From positions 1 to 10,418 of the forward strand of contig UQNC01000060.1 in assembly GCA_900542175.1 (NCBI GenBank): a stretch of 10,418 nucleotides of DNA, given 5' to 3'. Positions 1 to 6,974 of this stretch are shown here, one piece after another; within the stretch, counting starts at the first letter, position 1, and each line of letters begins with the position of its first letter. Made by a program: the position numbers and the translations under genes. This DNA comes from an uncultured Collinsella sp. (lineage in GTDB: Bacteria > Actinomycetota > Coriobacteriia > Coriobacteriales > Coriobacteriaceae). A model generated the notes under the pieces. The model made no database searches, was not told where the DNA came from, and was given only the letters and a program-made list of their open reading frames with translations.

Positions 1-1089
1 CGCGGAACCTGCCGTGGGGGCGGCGACGATCACGCCCATAGTGGCAGAGCGCTCGAGCACGGCCATCGCGCGGGCCACGGCTTCGGTCTGGACGGCGCCC
101 ATTAAGCTGGAGCTCAGGTCGTTGTGGCCGGTGGCATCGACGAGCTTTGCCTCGCCGCCAATGAGCCCGCCGAGCGAGCGCTGTGGATTGGCGATGGGGG
201 CCGTGGTCTCCTCGCGCATGACGTCGAGCACGCGGCGCATCGCGGCGACGGCGTGTTCCTCGCCGGTCAGACGCGCTTCGCGCACGGCCATGACGGCGCC
301 GATGCTGAGTTCCAGCTCCTTGCAAGCGTCGAGCAGCTGTTCGCCGTCATCGAAGATCTCCTTGGCCGAGACGCCGGGGGAGAGCGATGATGCCGAGCCG
401 GGGAGTTCAATAAAGGTGGCGTAGTCGACGTTGTCGAGTTTTCGCAGTAGGGGGACGACGGTATCGTCGGGCGCGCCGTCGGTCTCAAAGACGGAGTAGG
501 CCTGGCCGCCCACCTCGGTGCGGTAGGTGCGGCAAAACGCGATGTTTACATGGGCGTAGGCGAGCAGGTTGGTAAGCGCTGCGAGCACGCCAGGGACGTC
601 CTGGTGCGCCACGAAGAGCGTGGAGTACATGCCCGAGATGTCGACGCCGACGCCGTTGATGCGGCTGATGCGCATCTTGCCGCCGCCCAGGCTCTCGCCG
701 CGGACCTGCGCCGTAGCGCCCGTGTCGTCAACCATCTCGATATCGACGGTGTTGGGGTGGATGGAGGCGTCGTCGCCCTTAATGTCAAAGTGATATTCGA
801 GGCCTTGCTCGCGTGCGAGGTCGAAGGCCTGCTTGATGTTTTCATCGTCGGTGTCGAGGCCCAGGATGCCCGCGACGAGCGCGCGGTCGGTGCCGTGGCC
901 GCGGTAGGTGTGGGCGAAGGAGTTCCACAGGCCAAAGGTAACCTTGGTGATGCGGCCCTCGAGCAGGCTGGCGGCCACCTGTGCGCAACGCAGGGCGCCG
1001 GCGGTGTGCGACGAGCTGGGGCCGACCATGATGGGCCCCAAGATCTCGAATGCCGAGGTCGTAGCTAGTGTTTGTGGCTTGCCTGCCAT
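1..1089 (-). CDS. sdaA: L-serine dehydratase (L-serine ammonia-lyase), iron-sulfur type, fused beta-ACT-alpha chain; C-terminus beyond window
   Basis: This enzyme deaminates L-serine to pyruvate and ammonia in the cytoplasm using an oxygen-sensitive [4Fe-4S] cluster. The first 363 codons are open with no stop, and the gene runs off the left edge. Residues about 10-145 form the beta domain with the family signature GPSSSHTAGA (residues 23-32). An ACT-type regulatory domain follows at about 153-235 (HQDVPGVLAALTNLL, then VNIAF). The start of the catalytic alpha domain comes after about 240, with RSLGGLIGGEAKL and, at the edge, MGVIVAAPTAGSA. The cluster-binding cysteines would lie beyond the window. 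The start is ATG at 1089, with AGGAG five bases upstream on the minus strand. A 122-bp palindrome lies just upstream, and the metK terminator separates this gene from metK. Bacillus-type enzymes carry beta-ACT and alpha on separate chains; here they are one chain. Identity is confident; in vivo regulation by the ACT domain is inferred. Confidence 0.93.
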   Translation of the reverse strand, partial: MAGKPQTLATTSAFEILGPIMVGPSSSHTAGALRCAQVAASLLEGRITKVTFGLWNSFAHTYRGHGTDRALVAGILGLDTDDENIKQAFDLAREQGLEYHFDIKGDDASIHPNTVDIEMVDDTGATAQVRGESLGGGKMRISRINGVGVDISGMYSTLFVAHQDVPGVLAALTNLLAYAHVNIAFCRTYRTEVGGQAYSVFETDGAPDDTVVPLLRKLDNVDYATFIELPGSASSLSPGVSAKEIFDDGEQLLDACKELELSIGAVMAVREARLTGEEHAVAAMRRVLDVMREETTAPIANPQRSLGGLIGGEAKLVDATGHNDLSSSLMGAVQTEAVARAMAVLERSATMGVIVAAPTAGSA

Positions 1090-1112
1090 ATGCGCTCCTG
1101 TTCTATCCCGTC

Positions 1113-1234
1113 GTCCCGAGGGGCGGGGCATAAGGTCGCCTGCTCGGACAGTCCTGACTCGCACGGAGAGCACATTAAGTGCTCTCCGGCTCGTGCGGAA
1201 CTCGCGATCAACCTTATGCCCCGCCCCTCGGGAC
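1113..1234. repeat. Long palindromic element P1 upstream of sdaA
   Basis: Two perfect 24-base inverted arms (1113-1136 and 1211-1234) begin GTCCCGAGGGGCGGGGC and enclose 74 bases. At the centre is a second perfect hairpin: a 10-bp stem (1164-1173 with 1179-1188) around the loop ATTAA. Imperfect outer matches (TATCC at 1104-1108, GGATA at 1238-1242) extend the symmetry. No T-run follows on either strand, so it does not look like an intrinsic terminator. It ends about 23 bases before the sdaA start codon. If transcribed, it would fold as a large branched hairpin next to the ribosome binding site. No coding capacity or clear target-site duplication is seen. It resembles a REP- or MITE-like extragenic palindrome, and its family is not identified. 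Confidence 0.85.
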
Positions 1235-1330
1235 TAAGGATACATGGTTGGAGTGCCCGTGCTGCAAAATTCATTAGCTAGTGACGCAGCGTTGGCTCAT
1301 ATCGAAACATCTTCACTACCGGATAAATAA
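1235..1330. other. Remainder of the sdaA-metK spacer, no feature recognised
   Basis: The sdaA-metK spacer (1090-1401) holds palindrome P1 and the metK terminator. The 96 bases between them contain no convincing ORF, RNA gene or repeat. A promoter for sdaA should lie here on the minus strand. The best match I find is TTGCAG (about 17-19 bases before TGTATCCT), which is too weak to call. Confidence 0.4.
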
Positions 1331-1364
1331 AAAAGAAGTACCGCTTGGGGGCGGTACTTCTTTT
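1331..1364 (-). terminator. Intrinsic terminator of metK
   Basis: A perfect 14-bp stem (AAAAGAAGTACCGC at 1331-1344 pairing with 1351-1364) closes a 6-base loop. On the minus strand the stem runs directly into a T-rich tail (CTTCTTTTTTATTTATCC). It lies about 37 bases after the metK stop codon. The A-tract on the other side could give weak termination in the opposite direction, but no plus-strand gene arrives there. Confidence 0.92.
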
Positions 1365-1401
1365 GAAAGCGTGTGCGTGTTGTGACCTTGGTGGTTCCCA
1401 A

Positions 1402-2682
1402 TTACAGTCCGCAGGCTGCTTTGAGTTCTTCGACTCGGTCGGTTTTTTCCCAGGTGAAGTCGGCGTCTTCTCGGCCGAAGTGGCCGTAGGCTGCCGTCTT
1501 CTCGTAGATCGGTCGACGCAGGTCCAGGTCGCGGATGATCGCGCCCGGGCGCAGGTCGAAGGTCTTCTCGACGGCCTCGACGATCTTGTCCTCGGCAACA
1601 TGCGCAGTACCGAAGGTGTCAACCATGATAGACAGCGGCTTGGACACGCCGATGGCGTAGGCCAGCTCGACCTCGCAGCGGTCGGCCAGGCCGGCGGCCA
1701 CCACGTTCTTGGCGACCCAGCGCGCGGCGTATGCGGCGGAGCGGTCGACCTTGGTGCAGTCCTTGCCGCTAAAGGCGCCGCCGCCGTGACGGCCGTAACC
1801 GCCGTAGGTGTCGACGATGATCTTACGGCCGGTGAGGCCCGTGTCGCCCATGGGGCCGCCCACGACAAAGCGACCGGTGGGGTTCACATAGATGTTGGCG
1901 TTGTCCCACGGCATGTTCTCAGCAGCCATGACGGGGGTGATGACGTGCTCGATGAGGTCGTCCTTGATCTTGCCCATGTCCTCGATCTCGGCTGCGTGCT
2001 GCGTGGAGATGACGATGGTCGTGACCTCGACGGGCTTGCCGTCCTCGTAGCGCACCGTGACCTGGGTCTTGCCGTCGGGGCGCAGGTAGGGCAGGGTGCC
2101 GTCGTGGCGCACGGCGGCCAGGCGCTCGGCCAGGCGGCTCGCCAGGTAGTGCGGCATGGGCATGAGGGTCTTGGTCTCGTTGGAGGCATAGCCAAACATC
2201 ATGCCCTGGTCGCCGGCGCCGATCAGGTCGATCGGGTCGGTGGTGGCGCCGGTCTGGGTCTCAAACGACTCGTCGACGCCCTGGGCGATATCGGGGGACT
2301 GCTCGTGAATGAGGCTCATAACGCCGCAGGTATCGCAGTCAAAGCCGAACTTTGCGCGGTTGTAGCCAATACGGCGGATAACGCCACGGGCAATCTCCTG
2401 CACGTCGACGTAGGCCTGGGTGCGGATCTCGCCGGCAACGATGACGGTGCCGGTGGTCACGAGAGTCTCGCAGGCGCAGCGGACGTTCTCAACGTTGGCG
2501 GGCACGCCGTTGGGCGCAATGTAGCCCTGCTCCTGCAGCTCTATTTCTTTAGCGAGGATTGCGTCGAGGACGGCGTCGCTGATCTGATCGGCGATCTTAT
2601 CGGGATGACCTTCGGTCACCGACTCCGACGTAAATACAAAGGACCCGTGTTGGGGTGGGATGGAACGAAGCTCTTCTGGCAT
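1402..2682 (-). CDS. metK: S-adenosylmethionine synthetase (methionine adenosyltransferase)
   Basis: MetK condenses ATP and methionine into S-adenosylmethionine, the methyl donor for enzymes such as RsmB in this window. It is a cytoplasmic oligomer. The 426-residue chain carries the expected motifs: GHPDK (25-29), GAGDQGMMFGYA (155-166) and the phosphate loop GGGAFSGKD followed by CTKVDRS (300-315). In that loop Cys309 stands where most homologues have proline. The chain is somewhat longer than the roughly 385-400 residues typical of the family; a loop at about 45-65 (AKEIELQEQGYIAPNGV) accounts for much of this. The open frame extends upstream to 2799, but the ATG at 2682 is chosen. It has AAAGGGG (2688-2694) five bases upstream, and the protein then begins MPEELRSIPPQHGSFVFTSE, close to the conserved core. 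The gene is divergent from gltX and ends in its own terminator. Confidence 0.97.
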   Translation of the reverse strand: MPEELRSIPPQHGSFVFTSESVTEGHPDKIADQISDAVLDAILAKEIELQEQGYIAPNGVPANVENVRCACETLVTTGTVIVAGEIRTQAYVDVQEIARGVIRRIGYNRAKFGFDCDTCGVMSLIHEQSPDIAQGVDESFETQTGATTDPIDLIGAGDQGMMFGYASNETKTLMPMPHYLASRLAERLAAVRHDGTLPYLRPDGKTQVTVRYEDGKPVEVTTIVISTQHAAEIEDMGKIKDDLIEHVITPVMAAENMPWDNANIYVNPTGRFVVGGPMGDTGLTGRKIIVDTYGGYGRHGGGAFSGKDCTKVDRSAAYAARWVAKNVVAAGLADRCEVELAYAIGVSKPLSIMVDTFGTAHVAEDKIVEAVEKTFDLRPGAIIRDLDLRRPIYEKTAAYGHFGREDADFTWEKTDRVEELKAACGL

Positions 2683-2751
2683 GATTGCCCCTTTCAAAAT
2701 ACGTGTCCCGGCGACCGTTACCATTCCGCCGAGCTCTATATGTAAGGGCAC

Positions 2752-2757
2752 ATCATA
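2752..2757 (-). promoter_or_regulatory. Candidate -10 element for metK
   Basis: On the minus strand TATGAT (5 of 6 to the sigma-70 consensus) lies about 70 bases before the metK start codon, in AT-richer DNA. No good -35 hexamer sits 16-18 bases upstream (the best is GTGTGA), so the call rests on the -10 and position alone. It would give a leader of about 60 bases. Confidence 0.3.
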
Positions 2758-2789
2758 TCGCGTTAATCGAATATTCACACCCTTTCCGC

Positions 2790-2870
2790 ACCTACTCATT
2801 GGGGGCAGACTTAAATGAGTAGCCGGGTGCTTATTGGGTGGTCATTTAAGTCTGTCCCCAATGAGTAGGT
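2790..2870. repeat. Long palindromic element P2 between divergent metK and gltX
   Basis: Inverted arms of 29 bases (2790-2818 and 2842-2870, starting ACCTACTCATTGGGG) match at 28 positions and enclose a 23-base loop. The one difference (G2805 opposite T2855) still allows a G-U pair in plus-strand RNA. The 9-mer AATGAGTAG occurs at 2814-2822 and 2860-2868, with its reverse complement at 2792-2800. The left arm can therefore also fold on itself, as an alternative to the long stem. It lies between the two candidate divergent promoters. It could be a mobile palindromic repeat or a regulator site; nothing in the sequence decides between them. Confidence 0.85.
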
Positions 2871-2904
2871 CGGTGCCCTTTGTGCGGAGGTTGCTTTGTT
2901 GCTT

Positions 2905-2910
2905 TATACT
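2905..2910 (+). promoter_or_regulatory. Candidate -10 element for gltX
   Basis: TATACT (5 of 6 to TATAAT) lies 40 bases before the gltX start codon, giving a predicted leader of about 33 bases. The region at -35 spacing (GTGCGG) is a poor match, so this is a position-supported guess only. Confidence 0.3.
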
Positions 2911-2950
2911 GATGCGGTTAGACATCCATCCTGCAATCGAGGAGATTTCC

Positions 2951-4426
2951 ATGGCATCAGACGTTCGCGTCCGCTTTGCACCCTCACCCACGGGCAAGCT
3001 GCACATCGGCGGCGCCCGCACCGCTATCTATAACTGGGCTTTTGCCCGTGCAAACGGCGGCACGTTCATCCTGCGCATCGACGACACCGACCCCACCCGT
3101 TCCACCGACGAGAACACGCAGATCATTCTGCGCGCCATGCGTTGGCTGGGCTTGGACTGGGACGAGGGCCCCGAGGTGGGCGGCGACTATGGCCCCTACG
3201 CACAGACCGAGCGCCTAGACCTGTACAAGCAGGCCGCCCAGAAGCTCTGGGACGAGGGCAAGGCCTATCCCTGCTTCTGCACCAAGGAGCAGCTCGACGC
3301 CGATCGCAAGGCCGCCCAGGAGCGCAAGGATCCCTTCCAGGGCTATCAGCGCCGCTGCCGCGATCTTGATCCCGAGGAGGCACGCCGCCGCATCGAGGCC
3401 GGCGAGCCCTACGTCTTGCGCATCAAGGTGCCCGAGGACCGCGGCGACGTCCGTATCCACGACGCCGTTCACGGCGAGGTGACCTTCGACGCCAAGGAAC
3501 TCGACGACTTTGTCATCTTCCGCTCCGATGGCACGCCCACGTATAACTTCGCGACCGTCGTCGACGACGCCATGATGAAGATTACCCACGTCATCCGCGG
3601 CGACGACCACCTGTCCAACACCCCGCGCCAGGTCATGGTCTACGAGGCCCTCGGCGCGCCCGTGCCCACGTTCGCCCACATCTCCATGATCTTGGGTGCC
3701 GACGGCAAGAAGCTTTCCAAGCGCCACGGTGCCACCTCGGTGGAGGAGTACCGCGACGCCGGTTACCTGTCCGACGCCTTCGTCAACTATCTGGCGCTGC
3801 TCGGCTGGTCGCTCGACGGCGAGACCACGATCATCCCGCGCGATGTCCTGGCCAGCAAGTTCTCGCTCGACCGCATCTCCAAGAACCCGGCTACCTTCGA
3901 CCCCAAGAAGCTCGACTGGGTCAATGCTGAGTACATCAACGGCATGTCCGACGCTCAGTTTGCCGACGAGATCATGGTCCCCGAGCTGCACGAGGCAGGC
4001 CTCATCGAGGGTAACGTCGAGTACGGCGAGGATTGGATCGATGCGCTTGCCGCCATCGTCAAGCCGCGCACCAAGATGCCGGCCGATGCCGTGACTGTCG
4101 CCGCTCCCATCTTTGCCACGGCCGAGACGCTCGAGTATGACGAGAAGTCCGTCAACAAGGGTCTGGCCAAGGAAGGCATGGGCGCCATTCTGGATGCCGC
4201 CAAGGCCGCGCTCGTGGGCGTGGACGAGTGGACGGCTGCCAACATCGACGCCGCGCTTGAGCCGCTGCCCGAGCTGATGGACCTCAAGAAGCGCGTGGTG
4301 TTCCAGGCCGTGCGCGTCGCCGTTTGCGGCAACATGGTGAGCCCCCCGCTGGGCGAGACCATGGCGCTCGTCGGCCGCGACGACTGCCTGGCGCGCATCG
4401 ACCGCGCCCGCACGATGGCGCTGTAG
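2951..4426 (+). CDS. gltX: Glutamyl-tRNA synthetase
   Basis: GluRS is a class I aminoacyl-tRNA synthetase that attaches glutamate to tRNA-Glu in the cytoplasm. Some bacteria use a relaxed form that also charges tRNA-Gln for GatCAB; the sequence alone does not settle which type this is. The 491-residue length is normal for the family. The Rossmann domain opens with FAPSPTGKLHIGGARTAIYN, with the HIGH-type motif HIGG at 18-21, and the KMSKS-type motif KLSKRHG is at 254-260. Cys108, Cys110 and Cys136 (PCFC, then RRCRD) match the spacing of part of the zinc site of the E. coli enzyme. The helical anticodon-binding region follows after about 320. The frame is open back to 2834, but ATG 2951 is chosen. 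GAGGAG (2939-2944) lies six bases upstream, and the extra 39 codons would be read through palindrome P2. Confidence 0.97.
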   Translation: MASDVRVRFAPSPTGKLHIGGARTAIYNWAFARANGGTFILRIDDTDPTRSTDENTQIILRAMRWLGLDWDEGPEVGGDYGPYAQTERLDLYKQAAQKLWDEGKAYPCFCTKEQLDADRKAAQERKDPFQGYQRRCRDLDPEEARRRIEAGEPYVLRIKVPEDRGDVRIHDAVHGEVTFDAKELDDFVIFRSDGTPTYNFATVVDDAMMKITHVIRGDDHLSNTPRQVMVYEALGAPVPTFAHISMILGADGKKLSKRHGATSVEEYRDAGYLSDAFVNYLALLGWSLDGETTIIPRDVLASKFSLDRISKNPATFDPKKLDWVNAEYINGMSDAQFADEIMVPELHEAGLIEGNVEYGEDWIDALAAIVKPRTKMPADAVTVAAPIFATAETLEYDEKSVNKGLAKEGMGAILDAAKAALVGVDEWTAANIDAALEPLPELMDLKKRVVFQAVRVAVCGNMVSPPLGETMALVGRDDCLARIDRARTMAL

Positions 4427-4449
4427 CAGCTGCGTAAACGCATGTATCC

Positions 4450-4483
4450 GAGCCCCGTTCACCCGAGCGGGGCTCTTGTTTCT
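4450..4483 (+). terminator. Intrinsic terminator of gltX
   Basis: GAGCCCCGTTC (4450-4460) pairs with GAGCGGGGCTC (4465-4475): an 11-bp stem with one T-G wobble around the loop ACCC, followed by TTGTTTCT. It lies 23 bases after the gltX stop and only about 31 bases before the priA start. This leaves little room for a separate promoter. Confidence 0.9.
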
Positions 4484-4514
4484 AAAGACGTATGGGATGG
4501 GAGGTACAGAGACC

Positions 4515-6956
4515 ATGGCCGAGCAACTGTCGCTGTTTGGTTCGCCGGAACCGGAGGAAGCTCCGAAGTCCGCGGCCCCTGCTGTCGCCCCGGCGCAGCC
4601 TGAGCCCGTCGTCGCCTTCGCAAGCGTGGTCCTGGACATTCCCGCCCGTGCTCTCTCCGAGCCATTCGCCTACGGCATCCCCGAGCCCCTTGCCAACGAT
4701 GCCCGGATCGGCTCCACCGTCCTAGTTCATTTTGGCAACCGTGCCGCCGCAGGCTATATCGTCGATATCGCGCCCGAGCTGGCCGATCTGCAAGGTAACG
4801 ATGCTCTCGATCCCGCGCGTATCAAGTCTATCGAGGCTATCCTCAGCAAGCCGCTCTTTACCGCCGAGGCTGCCCGCATTGCGCGCTGGATGAGCCGCGA
4901 GTACGTCGCGACGCTTTCCGAGTGTCTGCGCCTGTTCTTGCCTCCGGGCGGCAGCCCGCGCGTGGTCAAGGGCGATGACGGCGCATGGTCGGTTGAGCGC
5001 CCCGCCGTCAAGCCTATTCAAAACCGCTGGGTCATGCTTACGCCCGAAGGCTTTGACTACACGCCGCCCAAGACCGCGGTCCGCCAGCGCCAGCTCATCG
5101 AGGCGCTTCAGTGCGGCCCCGTTACGACGCGCGACCTCAACCTGCTCTACAACAGCATGTCGGCGACCATTAAGGCGCTCGAAAAACGCGGCGTCGTGGT
5201 GGTGGAGGAGCGTCGCGCCTGGCGTGGCTGCAGCGAGCAGACTACGCTGTCCTCCGCGAGCGGCAAAGCGCCGGTCTCGCTTACCAACGGCCAGCAGCAG
5301 GCCCTCGCGCAGATTGAGCGTGCCCGCCTGGACGCCCATGGCGACGTGGTCCTTGTCGATGGCGTCACCGGATCCGGCAAAACCGAGGTCTACCTCTCGG
5401 CGATTGAGCGCGTGCTGGCGGCCGGCCGTTCGGCCTGCGTGCTCGTGCCCGAGATCTCGCTGACGGCCCAGACCGTCGGCCGCTTTCGCTCGCGTTTTGG
5501 CGAGACGGTCGCTGTGTTCCATTCGCGACTTTCTGCTGGTGAGCGTCTGGACCAGTGGGATATGGTCGCCAGCGGTGCCGCGCGTGTGGTCGTGGGCGCC
5601 CGCTCGGCGCTCTTTTGCCCGCTCAGCGACTTGGGTCTTATCATCATCGACGAGGAGCACGAGACCAGCTATAAGCAGGGCTCCAGTCCGCGCTACCATG
5701 CGCGCGAGGTGGCGGCCGAGATGGCGCGTCGGTATCGCTGCCCGCTCGTGTTGGGTTCGGCCACCCCTTCTGCCGAGGCCCTCGACCGCTGCCGCCGCGG
5801 CACGTACAACGGAGCAACCTGGACGCGCGTCGAGATGCCCGAGCGCCCGGGACACGCCGTGTTGCCCACAGTCCGCATTGCCGACCTACGCCGCGAGTTC
5901 TCGCACGGCAGCCGATCAATGTTCTCAAAACCGCTGATGGAGGGCCTGGAGCGTGTAGTCGAGCGCCGCGAGAAGGCCGTGCTGCTGCACAACCGTCGCG
6001 GCTTTGCGCCGTTTCTGATGTGCCGCGAGTGCGGCTGCGTCCCCACCTGCAACCACTGCTCAACCGCGCTCACGTATCACGAGCGCACGCACACGCTGCA
6101 GTGCCACACCTGCGGATCGTCCTGGCGCGTGCAGCCCTATCCGGCGCCCACGAGTAGCTGTCCCAAGTGCGGCAGTCGCTACCTGGCTAAAATGGGCCTG
6201 GGTACGCAGCAGATCGAGGACGCCCTGCACCAGATGCTGCCCGACGACGTCGCCATCATTCGTATGGACGCCGATTCCACGCGTGGCAAGGACGCGCACA
6301 AAAAACTACTCGAGCAGTTCGATGCCGCCGATTGCGCGGTGCTGCTGGGTACCCAGATGATTGCAAAGGGCCTCGACTTTCCCGAGGTCACGCTTGTGGG
6401 CGTGGTCAATGCCGACTTTGCCTTGAAGCTGCCCGATTTTAGAGCAGGGGAGCGTGCCTACGATCTGCTTGAGCAGGTGGCGGGCCGCGCCGGCCGCGGC
6501 GATCGCCCTGGCGAGGTCATCATCCAGACCTATCTGCCCGAGGACCCGGTTATTCGCGCCGTTGTCGAGCACGACCGTTCGATCTTTACCGACTACGACC
6601 TGGACCAGCGCCGCGACGCACTTTATCCGCCGTTCGTGCGCCTGGTCAACATTTTGGTGTGGTCGGCTAATCGAGATAACGCGCAGGACTACATTGGGCG
6701 CATCGCAAAGCTCCTCAAGCGTCGCTGGCATGCCGCCGCGCCCGAATTTTTGCGGGTGGGGAGCGCCGTGCCCCAGGTGCTTGGTCCGGCTTCGTGTGTA
6801 ATCGAGAGAGCCAAGGACCGTTACCGTTTCCATCTGCTTGTGAAGTCGCCGGTAGGGTACCATGTCTCTGATGATATCGACGCCTGCCTTAAAGAGGTGG
6901 GCTCCGTGCGCGGCGTGAGCGTGAGCGTTGACGTCGACGCCTATGATTTGATGTAA
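4515..6956 (+). CDS. priA: Primosomal protein N' (replication restart helicase PriA)
   Basis: PriA recognises stalled or collapsed forks and D-loops, unwinds with 3'-5' polarity, and starts reloading of the replicative helicase. The 813-residue chain has an N-terminal DNA-binding region (about 35-150), then a superfamily 2 helicase core. The core shows Walker A GVTGSGKTE (283-291), DEEH (379-382), GTQMIAKGLDFP (from 612) and motif VI QVAGRAGR (654-661). Inserted in it is a zinc module with Cys503, 506, 512, 515, 530, 533, 549 and 552. The spacing resembles E. coli PriA except for a longer gap between the third and fourth pairs. The protein begins MAEQLSLFGSPEPEE: QLSLF matches the sliding-clamp-binding consensus and precedes a Pro/Ala/Glu-rich linker. 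ATG 4515 is chosen, with GGGAGG ten bases upstream. ATG 4494-4497 is a near alternative. TTG 4476 lies in the terminator T-tract and is unlikely. Confidence 0.97.
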   Translation: MAEQLSLFGSPEPEEAPKSAAPAVAPAQPEPVVAFASVVLDIPARALSEPFAYGIPEPLANDARIGSTVLVHFGNRAAAGYIVDIAPELADLQGNDALDPARIKSIEAILSKPLFTAEAARIARWMSREYVATLSECLRLFLPPGGSPRVVKGDDGAWSVERPAVKPIQNRWVMLTPEGFDYTPPKTAVRQRQLIEALQCGPVTTRDLNLLYNSMSATIKALEKRGVVVVEERRAWRGCSEQTTLSSASGKAPVSLTNGQQQALAQIERARLDAHGDVVLVDGVTGSGKTEVYLSAIERVLAAGRSACVLVPEISLTAQTVGRFRSRFGETVAVFHSRLSAGERLDQWDMVASGAARVVVGARSALFCPLSDLGLIIIDEEHETSYKQGSSPRYHAREVAAEMARRYRCPLVLGSATPSAEALDRCRRGTYNGATWTRVEMPERPGHAVLPTVRIADLRREFSHGSRSMFSKPLMEGLERVVERREKAVLLHNRRGFAPFLMCRECGCVPTCNHCSTALTYHERTHTLQCHTCGSSWRVQPYPAPTSSCPKCGSRYLAKMGLGTQQIEDALHQMLPDDVAIIRMDADSTRGKDAHKKLLEQFDAADCAVLLGTQMIAKGLDFPEVTLVGVVNADFALKLPDFRAGERAYDLLEQVAGRAGRGDRPGEVIIQTYLPEDPVIRAVVEHDRSIFTDYDLDQRRDALYPPFVRLVNILVWSANRDNAQDYIGRIAKLLKRRWHAAAPEFLRVGSAVPQVLGPASCVIERAKDRYRFHLLVKSPVGYHVSDDIDACLKEVGSVRGVSVSVDVDAYDLM

Positions 6957-6962
6957 CAACCC

Positions 6963-6969
6963 GAAAGGA
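6963..6969 (+). promoter_or_regulatory. Ribosome binding site that decides the def start
   Basis: GAAAGGA overlaps the first possible ATG (6969), which would leave that codon no spacing. It sits about five to six bases before the second ATG (6975). The start at 6975 is therefore preferred. Confidence 0.7.
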
Positions 6970-6974
6970 TGGCC

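Noticed and set aside
550..1068. 172-codon plus-strand open frame opposite sdaA
   Set aside because: Its composition is that of an antisense shadow, and the minus strand carries clear serine dehydratase motifs through the whole interval.
1345..2745. 466-codon plus-strand open frame opposite metK
   Set aside because: It is the complement of metK codons. The product is rich in Val, Gly, Asp, Ala and His with no family motif, whereas the minus-strand frame is an unmistakable MetK.
2683..2799. N-terminal extension of metK from 2799
   Set aside because: The extra 39 codons cross the putative promoter and part of palindrome P2. ATG 2682 has a good ribosome site and yields a normal MetK start.
2683..2800. 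SAM riboswitch in the metK leader
   Set aside because: I looked for SAM-I/IV-type conserved cores and SAM-II or SMK-like elements in the minus-strand leader and found none. A covariance-model search would be decisive.
2834..2950. N-terminal extension of gltX from the ATG at 2834
   Set aside because: The extension would be translated from the palindrome and promoter DNA. It has no ribosome site and is absent from the GluRS fold. ATG 2951 has an ideal GAGGAG.
4476..4514. TTG start for priA at 4476
   Set aside because: This codon lies in the T-tract of the gltX terminator and has no ribosome site, only the stem, upstream.
3215..4639. 474-codon minus-strand open frame opposite gltX
   Set aside because: It is an antisense shadow caused by C-ending codons in gltX. 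It has no motif and crosses the gltX terminator. The same reasoning removes the long minus frames at 4722-5855, 6306-7406, 7542-8495 and 8894-9634.
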